Source: Gammaproteobacteria bacterium (GTDB lineage: Bacteria; Pseudomonadota; Gammaproteobacteria; Pseudomonadales; PIVM01). Taken from it: a DNA stretch of 44,161 nucleotides. Position numbers and translations under genes: made by a program. The first letter of the stretch is position 1. Each line of letters begins with the position of its first letter. Shown here one piece after another: positions 6,467 to 14,763 of the stretch. The DNA lies in assembly GCA_003353945.1 (NCBI GenBank), contig PIVM01000032.1:1-44161 (forward strand). The letters are read 5' to 3'. The notes under the pieces are model-generated. The model was not told where the DNA came from. It saw only the letters and a program-made list of their open reading frames with translations, and did not search any database.

Positions 6467-8920
6467 TTAAGCCTTTAATCTCATCATGCGTTTTTCAATT
6501 GGTAGTCTGAAAACAAACTTTGCGCCGCCGTAAATACTGGTTGCCACCCGTATGGAGCCTCCGTGATCCGCTGCAACCCTCTGAACAATACTAAGGCCTA
6601 TCCCAGAACCATCGTTTCGAGTCGTAAAAAAGGGATCAAACATTTTGTATCTTATCTCCTCTGAAACGCCAGGTCCCGAATCAGACACCTCAATATAAAC
6701 ATAGCCTTCATTATCTGCAGTACATATTTCAATATACTTAGCTCCTCTAGAGTTCTTCAACGCATCGACAGCATTGCTTATCAAATTCAGTACAACCTGG
6801 CTAATGAGCTGTGAATCAACATAACAGTGGGGTAGATCCTGCGACAAATTTTTTTCCAGCTCAATTCCATTTTTTCGTAATAAGGCCGATGAAAGCTCTG
6901 CAGCCTCATGTACGGGTATATTAATGTCAGACAAAATCATTTTTGGAATGGTCGGCTTTGAAAAATCCATGACTCTCTTGATCACAGATTCAATTCTTTG
7001 GGACGCACCCTTAAGTTGTCTTATGATCTGAGTCACCAGTTGCTTATTATTAGCCTCTAGAATGTCTGAATCTATGATTTCCTGAAGGTTATACAGAAAC
7101 GAATTGATACCCGTCAACGGATTTCTGATCTCGTGGGCAATACCGGCAGCCACCCTCCCAAGCGAACTCATCTTATCCGCAATCCTTAACGCCTGTTCCA
7201 GCTCCTTAATCTTTGTAACATCCATCATGTTGAACAAGATGGCCTTTTCATCTCTGTATTCAACCAAACTCGCTCTGCACTGAACCCACTTAATCTCTCG
7301 ACTTGTATTTTCCTTTCCCTTTCTAAAATATCTAAAATCTATACTCAGTGTATCTATCTCTTCGAGCACCAATTTCTCATATAAATCGTATGTTTTTTTA
7401 GCATCATCCGGATGTATGTTATAGAGAATCGCATTCCCCATGGCATCTGAATCAGACCCACAGAGTCTCTTATATTCAGTATTACTATAAAGAATTCTGC
7501 CATCACGAATTATTGCAACGCCTATAAGCATATTTTCTAACAAAAGACGAAAACGTTTTTCACTCTCTGCAAGATCCGTTTCAATCCTTTTACGTTCGGT
7601 AATATCTTCGCCCCAACTGAGAGTACCAGTTATCCTACCTTTTGAATTTTTTATTAAAGTGTTATCCCAAGACATGACCCTTTTTGTATTATGCGATGTC
7701 AAGATGACATGCCCTTCTATATGTTCGAGATCTTCAACTTCTCCTTTCATCAGTTGACTGAATACTTCTTTCACCTCATTTCTCTGTACCTCTGGAATAA
7801 AGTTATCAAACCAGTCTTTTCCGATTATTTCCTTTTCCTCTGTCTCTAGAATCTCACATCCTTTCTTGTTTACGAGGTTAACTTTTCCCGTTTCATCAAG
7901 CGAAACAATCATAGTGCCAGCCATATTAAGATAGTTTTGCGCCCTGTCTTTTTCTTCTTTCAGCAACCCCTCCATCGTCTTGCGCTTGGTAATGTCATGA
8001 ACAAAGCCAATCATTCTTATTGGCTTTCCATGTTTGTCCCGAATTAGGCTCCCTTTAGCATGGTGAATTCTTAACTCACCATCACACACAAGCTTATATT
8101 CATTTTGATATACGCTAATACCATCCAATTCACCATCCAATTCACCATCCAAAACTCTGGCTGAAAAACCAGATTCATCTGGGTAAATTGCGTTAATAAA
8201 TCTTTCACGATCTACTACTTCATTAGATCTCCAGCCAAAAAGACGATAAATTACATTAGAGAAGTGTATTTCATCAGTAATTATTTCCCATCGCCAACTG
8301 CCAATATCTGCTATCGTTTGAACTTCTCTAAGATAGTATTCACTCTCTCGCAGATATTCCTCTGTCCGCAAACGGTGAATTGCACCACCTATCATCGAAG
8401 CAATCGTTTCCAGCGCGTTGCGCGATGCAACAGGCACTTCCTCAAAAACATGTGACGCAACATTCAGACAACCGATTATCTTACTATAATGGCTTATTGG
8501 AAGGGCAGCGAAGGCACGTGAATTTTCCTGTTTTGAAGTTTTATCAAGGGAAATTTTCAACTTATGATGCTGTGCGTAGATTGGTGCACCTATCAATACT
8601 AGATCCACATTTTCCGAATTCGACTCATAGTGAGAACATGCTCTGATAATATCGGGTGGCAATCCTTCATGGCTTATCAGATCCAAGGCTCCAGAATTCT
8701 CATCAACAAGATAAATCCCCCCACAATCCATCGCTGAAACATGTAATGCTGCTTTAAGGCATAGTTTCAACCCTTCATTAAGATCTCTGATGGAATTAAG
8801 TGCCAGTGACAAATCTCTCTGTATTACAATAAGCTCCTCTTTCAGTTCAGCTTCAGAGACTTTTTTCTCTAACTCCTTAACTCTTTGTACAAGTTCCTCA
8901 TAACTTTGTTTTTCAGCCAT
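6467..8920 (-). CDS. Cytosolic GAF/multi-PAS sensor histidine kinase
   Basis: Kinase of 817 residues with no membrane segment, so it senses an internal or freely diffusing signal. Order: short coiled-coil start, GAF domain (about 35-185), three PAS domains (about 195-310, 325-440 and 455-575), HisKA with GIAHEIRNPLTGI carrying the phospho-His, and an HATPase domain with NLISNAVDAL, VSDSGPGVS and GSGIGLSIV (N, G1 and G2 boxes). It would phosphorylate the NtrC-type regulator encoded 4 bp downstream. The first PAS domain contains a tandem ELDG repeat (LDGELDGELDG) encoded by a 12-bp DNA repeat at 8121-8152. The ligand cannot be read from the sequence. Confidence 0.9.
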   Translation of the reverse strand: MAEKQSYEELVQRVKELEKKVSEAELKEELIVIQRDLSLALNSIRDLNEGLKLCLKAALHVSAMDCGGIYLVDENSGALDLISHEGLPPDIIRACSHYESNSENVDLVLIGAPIYAQHHKLKISLDKTSKQENSRAFAALPISHYSKIIGCLNVASHVFEEVPVASRNALETIASMIGGAIHRLRTEEYLRESEYYLREVQTIADIGSWRWEIITDEIHFSNVIYRLFGWRSNEVVDRERFINAIYPDESGFSARVLDGELDGELDGISVYQNEYKLVCDGELRIHHAKGSLIRDKHGKPIRMIGFVHDITKRKTMEGLLKEEKDRAQNYLNMAGTMIVSLDETGKVNLVNKKGCEILETEEKEIIGKDWFDNFIPEVQRNEVKEVFSQLMKGEVEDLEHIEGHVILTSHNTKRVMSWDNTLIKNSKGRITGTLSWGEDITERKRIETDLAESEKRFRLLLENMLIGVAIIRDGRILYSNTEYKRLCGSDSDAMGNAILYNIHPDDAKKTYDLYEKLVLEEIDTLSIDFRYFRKGKENTSREIKWVQCRASLVEYRDEKAILFNMMDVTKIKELEQALRIADKMSSLGRVAAGIAHEIRNPLTGINSFLYNLQEIIDSDILEANNKQLVTQIIRQLKGASQRIESVIKRVMDFSKPTIPKMILSDINIPVHEAAELSSALLRKNGIELEKNLSQDLPHCYVDSQLISQVVLNLISNAVDALKNSRGAKYIEICTADNEGYVYIEVSDSGPGVSEEIRYKMFDPFFTTRNDGSGIGLSIVQRVAADHGGSIRVATSIYGGAKFVFRLPIEKRMMRLKA
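8121..8152. repeat. 12-bp in-frame tandem repeat within kinase gene
   Basis: Two perfect units of CCATCCAATTCA followed by CCATCCAA. They add multiples of four residues (ELDG on the coding strand) to a PAS loop. Slippage could change loop length without breaking the frame. Confidence 0.8.
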
Positions 8921-9093
8921 TAGAACAACCGCCTATAAGAGAGCGCTTTATAACCATTCAGAGGAAAACACAAAAAATGGCTTGGAATATATTGGAGGAA
9001 AACATGCTACTATTTGGACGCAAACGCGACCAGCCGCTAATGTACACTCAATTAGCATTTAGACTCTACATATAGGCCCATCTCGAATATTGT

Positions 9094-10941
9094 TTATCTG
9101 AGATGAATTATGGATTCAACAGCAACAGCAGACAGTGGTTTGCTTAAATAAAAGCCTTGTAACAAATCCACCCCCAACCCAGCCAAGTATAATGCCTGTT
9201 CTTCATTTTCCACCCCTTCTGCAACTACCTTCATGGCTAGATGGTTTGCTAATGTCAGTACGGATTGCACTAGGGCTTGACTCTTTTTCGAGCTAAGCAC
9301 ATCATCAATAAAGCACTTGTCAATTTTTATGATGTCGAAAGGATACTTCTGAATATAGCTTAGTGATGAATAACCAGTCCCAAAGTCATCCAGGGACAAC
9401 TGAAACCCCATCATCTTAAGCGCATTAAGTTTATCCAGGACGAATTCTCCCTCGTTTAAAAAAAGCGATTCAGTAATTTCGAATTTAATCAATTCAGTCC
9501 GAACCGGGTATTTCTGGCAGATCTGATGAATAGTGTCCAGCAAGGTATCATCAAAGAATTGCACAGGTGATAGGTTGATGGAAAGATGATACTCATGCTC
9601 TTGCTTTTCATTCCATTCATAGAGCTGCCCAATCGATCGTTCCATTATCTGCTTACCCAGCTCAACAATCAATCCAGTACACTCAGCCACCTTGATAAAC
9701 TCTGCAGGGTTGTATCGAATCCTTCCCTTCGAATCAAACCAGCGCATCAATGATTCAAAACCAACCATTTGTTGATCTTCACCGTTATAGATCGGCTGGT
9801 AAAAAGGTATGAATTCACCCTGCGCCATCGCCCGGCTCATGTCCGACTGGATTATTAGAAAATCACCGTTAGAGGACTTCAACGACTTATCATGAAAACA
9901 AACTTCGTGACCACCTCGTTGTTTGGCCCGAAACATGGCAATATCGGCATTAGTCAAGGCCTGATTAATAGACTTACAATCGCTCAAACAACTGATGCCC
10001 GTACTATGGGATAATTTAACCTGACTACTTGTTGTCTGCATTGGCGTTTCAAACCGAGACTGATGCTTCTTCAGTTTTTGGCGAACTGCCTCCTGACTGT
10101 CTGCTGCTATCAGAAATACCACTTCATCACCAATCCAGCGATACACTCTGATATCCGGCTCCACCTCCTGGATAACCAAACACCTCATGCAAAAATTCTG
10201 TAATATCTCATCACCTGCTAAATCGCCCAAGGTATCGTTAAGAGGCTTAAAACAATCAATTCCTTTTTTGGCAATCCAGTATGTCTGCTCATCATCAAGT
10301 CTTCCCACATCCAGATTGAACTGTTTTCTATTGGGCAACCCGCTTAACGGATCACGTAGTGCCTGTTGTTCCAAATGCCTCTGCAAAACCAGTGACGTCT
10401 CCAATTGTTCAGTCAACTGCCGTGACATCGCACTGCGATCAATTTCTGCTGCAATGCGCCCGGCAAACAGCTCAAACAAAGTCGTTGTGAAGTCAACGTT
10501 GTGCACTTCCTGCTTGAACAAACCCACTATCAATCCCATTACCTTGTGACCACGATCTAACAGTGGCACACCGATATAACCCTCCACCCCCATATCCACC
10601 AACATTCGGTCTCTGGGAAAAAGGCTGGAAATTCCTTTTTCATACACACATACGTTATCAGATCCAACATTTTTGCAGGGTGTATCGATTAGGTCATAAG
10701 TGACATTTTCGGCAAGTTGACCATCGGCCAACATCACAATGGTTTCGGACGACGTTTTTTCCTCATTTACACGAGCAATAAACGCGTAATCTGCCTGAAC
10801 CGCATTAGCCAACTCTCGGATTACAACACTGAAAAAGTCGTCACCCCATGTATGGGATACCGCCTGAATAACCCCGGGCAACACATCGTGGTAAAGCGAT
10901 TTGTGTTCTATCTGGTCTGTTTGTAATTTTGGAAAACTCAT
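9094..10941 (-). CDS. GAF-GGDEF-EAL protein, probable c-di-GMP phosphodiesterase
   Basis: Protein of 615 residues: N-terminal GAF domain (about 15-180), GGDEF domain (about 190-355) and EAL domain (about 365-612). The cyclase signature is degenerate (YRWIGDEVVF in place of GG[DE]EF), so cyclic-di-GMP synthesis is unlikely. The EAL domain keeps its catalytic set: ESLMRW (EAL variant), NLSPVQF, EITES, DDFGTGYSSL, IKIDKCF, VAEGVENEEQ and LQGFYLSKP. It should therefore hydrolyse c-di-GMP to pGpG, with GAF/GGDEF as a regulatory part. No membrane segment. The gene is 87 bp downstream of cheB on the same strand and may be the last gene of the chemosensory operon, tying that pathway to c-di-GMP. The operon link is inferred. 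Confidence 0.9.
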   Translation of the reverse strand: MSFPKLQTDQIEHKSLYHDVLPGVIQAVSHTWGDDFFSVVIRELANAVQADYAFIARVNEEKTSSETIVMLADGQLAENVTYDLIDTPCKNVGSDNVCVYEKGISSLFPRDRMLVDMGVEGYIGVPLLDRGHKVMGLIVGLFKQEVHNVDFTTTLFELFAGRIAAEIDRSAMSRQLTEQLETSLVLQRHLEQQALRDPLSGLPNRKQFNLDVGRLDDEQTYWIAKKGIDCFKPLNDTLGDLAGDEILQNFCMRCLVIQEVEPDIRVYRWIGDEVVFLIAADSQEAVRQKLKKHQSRFETPMQTTSSQVKLSHSTGISCLSDCKSINQALTNADIAMFRAKQRGGHEVCFHDKSLKSSNGDFLIIQSDMSRAMAQGEFIPFYQPIYNGEDQQMVGFESLMRWFDSKGRIRYNPAEFIKVAECTGLIVELGKQIMERSIGQLYEWNEKQEHEYHLSINLSPVQFFDDTLLDTIHQICQKYPVRTELIKFEITESLFLNEGEFVLDKLNALKMMGFQLSLDDFGTGYSSLSYIQKYPFDIIKIDKCFIDDVLSSKKSQALVQSVLTLANHLAMKVVAEGVENEEQALYLAGLGVDLLQGFYLSKPLSAVAVESIIHLR

Positions 10942-11028
10942 ATTTATATTTCTCTATCACAATTGACAAGAAAATTCATTTCATCAATACCTTCCTTTGA
11001 AATGTGATGTCCAAGCCTCATAATCATA

Positions 11029-12132
11029 TCAAACACTTGACTTGGCTTTTGCTGTCGGTCGGCAGTTGTTTTTCAAAATCGCTGAAGGCAACAGATCAAG
11101 AGGCAAGGAATGATCCACAGCCCCTCTCCTGATAGCCTCTTTCGGCATGCCATAAACCACACTGGTTTTTTTGTCCTGCGCAATAGTAACGGCACCCATT
11201 TGATGCATTTCTAATAAGCCATTGGCACCATCATCACCCATGCCGGTCATAATAATGCCCATTGCATTGGCGCCAGCGGCCTTGGCCACCGAACGAAACA
11301 GCACGTCTACTGATGGCCTGTGCCGACTGACCAGGGGGCCGTCCTTGACCTGACAAACATACTGCGCTCCGCTACGGAGCACCATCAAGTGCCTTCCACC
11401 GGGAGCAATCAAAGCACGTCTGGGAAGAATTCTATCGCCATCCTCAGCCTCCTTGACTTCGATCTCACATAAACCATTTAAACGTTCAGCAAACGCCGCC
11501 GTAAATTTCTCCGGCATATGCTGCACAATCACCATGCCACAGCACACTCTGGGTAATTGCGTCAAAATCGATTCTAGTGCCTGAGTTCCTCCGGTAGAAG
11601 TACCTATCGCAACGATCCTTTCCGTCGTCTCCTTCATCGCACGCAGAGGCTTGAAATCTATCATCACATCAGCAGAAAGCTTCGGTGACGTTTTTTTAAT
11701 CGACGATTTCTTTTGCGAATGCAACCGTTTGATCTTAGCCTTGGCGGCGCCTTTGATTGCATCAAGCAGCTCCCCTGATTCCTCCGCCAACGCATTCTTA
11801 CCACCCACTCTGGGTTTGGCGACAATACCCACGGCGCCTGCCGCCAGCGCCTCCATCGTGGTTTCAGTGCCCTTATACGTTAGGGTCGAGCACATCACCA
11901 CTGGGGTTGGACGTTCATCCATGATTTTGCGCAGAAAGGTAATGCCGTCCATGCGCGGCATCTCGACATCAAGAATAATGACATCAGGCCAGGTTTTCTC
12001 CATACGTTTAAGTGCAAAGATTGGGTCAGCGACTGCTGCCATTAATTCCAGCTTACGATCGGATTCGATGATGCTGGACAACACTTGACGCACCACCGCA
12101 GAATCATCAACTACCAGCACCTTTACTGTCAT
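11029..12132 (-). CDS. cheB: Chemotaxis methylesterase/deamidase CheB
   Basis: Response regulator of 367 residues that removes methyl groups from receptor glutamates in adaptation. The receiver has Asp55 in [14 protein letters not shown] and a Lys in VAKPRVGG. A basic linker (about 130-170) leads to the methylesterase domain with the Ser-His-Asp triad: Ser179 in AIGTSTGG, His205 in VQHMPEKF, and Asp301 in [11 protein letters not shown]. All catalytic residues are intact. It lies 10 bp after cheD and downstream of cheR, so both adaptation enzymes are encoded together. Confidence 0.95.
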   Translation of the reverse strand: MTVKVLVVDDSAVVRQVLSSIIESDRKLELMAAVADPIFALKRMEKTWPDVIILDVEMPRMDGITFLRKIMDERPTPVVMCSTLTYKGTETTMEALAAGAVGIVAKPRVGGKNALAEESGELLDAIKGAAKAKIKRLHSQKKSSIKKTSPKLSADVMIDFKPLRAMKETTERIVAIGTSTGGTQALESILTQLPRVCCGMVIVQHMPEKFTAAFAERLNGLCEIEVKEAEDGDRILPRRALIAPGGRHLMVLRSGAQYVCQVKDGPLVSRHRPSVDVLFRSVAKAAGANAMGIIMTGMGDDGANGLLEMHQMGAVTIAQDKKTSVVYGMPKEAIRRGAVDHSLPLDLLPSAILKNNCRPTAKAKSSV

Positions 12133-12142
12133 CAGCTCACCA

Positions 12143-12652
12143 TTAAATCATTGTTGCAATATCGCAGGCCTGATAAGCATGCTTGGATTGCCATACAGCG
12201 CCGTTGACCAGGTTCATAGTGAGTGTGCGATACACATTGCCCCCCACATCCTGGTGGCTGTCCTTAAAACCCTCTCTGTGCAACAAGGCATTGACTTGCT
12301 GCACGTTGCGCATACCGATCATAGTTGAATGCTCCTCGGATTGGCGCACTAGTGCATGCCCGCCACCATACACACCCACACGTAATTCCTCAGGCTCGAA
12401 TTGGTATTTGCGCAGATATGCCAAAAAACGTTTGATAGTACCGCTAACATAGCAAGGATGTTGTTCATCCCCCTGTATATCGCTATTGGGTACCACAATA
12501 TGACACATACCACCGGAGCAAGAACGCTCCGCCCAGAGCGTAATCGCCACACTGGAACCCAGTAAGGCAGAGATTTGCACAGGCTTACTACCAAAATACA
12601 ATTCATCCGGCATCAGATGGACGTTCATCAATTGATTTTTCATCGTCTTCAT
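12143..12652 (-). CDS. cheD: CheD-family protein lacking the catalytic cysteine
   Basis: CheD normally deamidates receptor glutamines and, in some bacteria, binds CheC. The protein of 169 residues aligns over the family core: [41 protein letters not shown]. At the nucleophile the usual GSCVAI is GSSVAI: codon AGT at 12551-12553 gives Ser34. The general-base His51 is kept exactly 17 residues later, as in the Thermotoga Cys27/His44 pair. Deamidase activity should be lost or strongly reduced, while receptor binding could remain. The ATG at 12652 lies one base past the cheR stop; an upstream frame extending to 12736 overlaps cheR and is not used. A second ATG at 12643 is possible. Confidence 0.88.
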   Translation of the reverse strand: MKTMKNQLMNVHLMPDELYFGSKPVQISALLGSSVAITLWAERSCSGGMCHIVVPNSDIQGDEQHPCYVSGTIKRFLAYLRKYQFEPEELRVGVYGGGHALVRQSEEHSTMIGMRNVQQVNALLHREGFKDSHQDVGGNVYRTLTMNLVNGAVWQSKHAYQACDIATMI

Positions 12653-12653
12653 A

Positions 12654-13511
12654 TCAATTGTCACGCTGGTAAACTGAAGGTTGCACCAGTGTAAACTGCT
12701 CATTGATGCCATGCAGACTCTCGGAATGACCCACAAAAAAGTAGCCCCTCGGTTTCAGTGCCTGATACATACGCGCCACCAATTTGCGCTTAGTAGGCAC
12801 ATCAAAATAGATCATCACATTGCGCAAAAAGATCAAGTCAAACTGTCCGATACCACTCCAGGGGCCATTGAGATTCAAGGGTTTAAACTGCACCCTTTTG
12901 CGCAAAGCATCATCCATAGTCAGCGTGCCTTCATAGTCGCCCACGCCCTTGAGACAGTAGCGCTGTAAATAGGATTTTGGAATCTTTTTGGCGCCGTCCA
13001 GCGGGTAATGCGCCCGTTGTGCGCATTCCAGTACGCGGCTATTGACGTCAGTACCCATAATGCTCCATTGGCGTGAAAGACCCAGACGATCAGCCAGTAA
13101 CATGGCCACACTGTAAGCTTCCTCGCCCGTGGACGAGGCAGCACTCCAGACCCGCAAAGCGCCACTACATTCCAATTGGGGAATCACCTTGTCGCGCAAA
13201 AAATCAAAGTGCTTTTCTTCTCGAAAGAAATAGGTTTCATTGGTGGTTAACAGATCCACCAGTATCTGCATCTCCTGCGGGTTGTCCTTGCAAGTGGCCA
13301 GTGCGAAATATTCTTTAAAACTCGACAACTGGTAATGTCGCAAACGTTTTAAAAGACGCCCTCGCACCAGATTTTTTTTAGCCGGCGAGAGATAAACACC
13401 CACACGTTCGTGCATAAGCTCGGAAAACAGGCGAAACTCGCGATCGTGAATCTCGACTACTTGAGCCGTTTCATGATCCGTCGTCTGGCTTATCGCTTGA
13501 TCAATGGCCAT
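12654..13511 (-). CDS. cheR: Chemotaxis methyltransferase CheR
   Basis: SAM-dependent methyltransferase of 285 residues that methylates glutamates on chemoreceptors. It has the N-terminal helical domain (about 20-95, including RLLKRLRHYQLSSFKEYF) and the catalytic domain with NETYFFREEKHF, LRVWSAASSTGEEAYSVAML (SAM site), and FDLIFLRNVMIYFD. No C-terminal TPR extension, so it is the plain type. It lies between the LbtU-like porin gene (60 bp gap) and cheD (1 bp gap). The receptors encoded here lack an NWETF-like terminal pentapeptide, consistent with pentapeptide-independent methylation. Confidence 0.95.
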   Translation of the reverse strand: MAIDQAISQTTDHETAQVVEIHDREFRLFSELMHERVGVYLSPAKKNLVRGRLLKRLRHYQLSSFKEYFALATCKDNPQEMQILVDLLTTNETYFFREEKHFDFLRDKVIPQLECSGALRVWSAASSTGEEAYSVAMLLADRLGLSRQWSIMGTDVNSRVLECAQRAHYPLDGAKKIPKSYLQRYCLKGVGDYEGTLTMDDALRKRVQFKPLNLNGPWSGIGQFDLIFLRNVMIYFDVPTKRKLVARMYQALKPRGYFFVGHSESLHGINEQFTLVQPSVYQRDN

Positions 13512-13571
13512 TTCACTCCCTTACCAACCTTCTCTAATACTGCCGTGCGCCTTATTCGTTAAATGTTATAA

Positions 13572-14630
13572 CTAAAATTCAGTTGCCAATTGACAGATGA
13601 TAGCTTTGCTTTCATCACCACTACCGCCATCAGCTATGCTGTAGTCTTCATCAAACCACAACTCAAACCCCAAAGAAGTTGCTTTAAATAGTTCTATTGA
13701 TGCACCCAAAGATAATCGCTCCTCTGACAACTCTATCCCCGCTGCCTCATCGGTGGTTTGCAGGGCAAGAGCAAAAGTAACATCGTACTCACTAACTCTT
13801 GCGCCATAATCTATTTCCAGATGGATTGCTTCAGGCTCAATGTCCAAGTTACTGGTTAACTCCAGCGCATCCATAGCCGCCAAATACTCGATTAAGACAG
13901 TTAAGTCGCCCTGAGTAAATGAGGAGTGCAAAGTCACACCTTCTGCACTTTCTCTGATATCTGTTCCTATAGCACTCGACAAAGCATCGGTATCGGCAAT
14001 ACTAGAAATATAATCCATACCCACATGAAATTGCTCCGTCGCATACCCTAAACTGAAACCCCACGTTTCAACGTTATCTGGACGATCTACTTCACCATCA
14101 AACACATAGAATGACCCAGATAGTGCGTCTTTCTGGTAGTCAACAATCGCAGCCGTTTGCAACGTTTCCCCAATTTCCAAAGTCAGGGTGTCATTAATCA
14201 AAGCCGTTTCAAAGGCACCGAAAGGTAAATACAGTTGACCCAATGTCAGGGAAAATGGGCTGCCCTGTCCTTTTACCAACGTAATTGCCGCCTCATCCAC
14301 ATCAATCCCTGCTTCACCCTCCTCATAGAGGAACGACACATGAGCGTCAACATGGGAATTAATCGCGGCATCAACAGCCAATTCGACGGTAGCTACATTG
14401 ATATCCGAGTAGGAATTACCAAGGTAATCTTCACCAAGTTCAGCTTCAAATTCTACAGCGCCGCCAAACTCAATATTTTTCATGGCACTTTTACCACGAG
14501 TCTCTAACTTTGCTACACGTGCTTTTAATGCATCCAGCTCACTGCTTTGCGCATTTACCTCCATTCCACTCAACCCGGTTATGGCTATGATTGAAAACCC
14601 TACTGCTACTTTACATGTCCAATTTGCCAT
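13572..14630 (-). CDS. LbtU-like outer-membrane porin (siderophore porin family) inside the che operon
   Basis: Outer-membrane beta-barrel protein of 352 residues. A signal peptide (about 1-27, ending in VNA-Q) is followed by a short coiled coil (SSELDALKARVAKLETRG). Alternating beta strands then run to a C-terminal Phe (CQLATEF), the typical outer-membrane assembly signal. The coiled coil, then IEFGGAVEFEAEL, and the repeated strand pattern recall the LbtU family, whose Legionella member takes up the siderophore legiobactin. The ATG at 14630 is preferred: GGAGG lies 5 bases upstream. It sits between cheA (133 bp gap) and cheR, on the same strand. It could import the ligand sensed by the pathway, or be a hitchhiker. 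Confidence 0.7.
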   Translation of the reverse strand: MANWTCKVAVGFSIIAITGLSGMEVNAQSSELDALKARVAKLETRGKSAMKNIEFGGAVEFEAELGEDYLGNSYSDINVATVELAVDAAINSHVDAHVSFLYEEGEAGIDVDEAAITLVKGQGSPFSLTLGQLYLPFGAFETALINDTLTLEIGETLQTAAIVDYQKDALSGSFYVFDGEVDRPDNVETWGFSLGYATEQFHVGMDYISSIADTDALSSAIGTDIRESAEGVTLHSSFTQGDLTVLIEYLAAMDALELTSNLDIEPEAIHLEIDYGARVSEYDVTFALALQTTDEAAGIELSEERLSLGASIELFKATSLGFELWFDEDYSIADGGSGDESKAIICQLATEF

Positions 14631-14763
14631 TGAATCCTCCATTGAGATTCATAAATATTTTCATTCTTTCTTTACAGGCGATCGTGGCGGTTGATTGCAC
14701 CATACTCAAATAGATAGTTGCGGCCTTACAGGTATTGCCCCTTCAATCTCATGCAAACCTTTT

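Noticed and set aside
12653-12736. Longer CheD start at 12736
   Set aside because: It would overlap cheR by more than 80 bp and adds residues with no family match; the start at 12652 directly follows the cheR stop.
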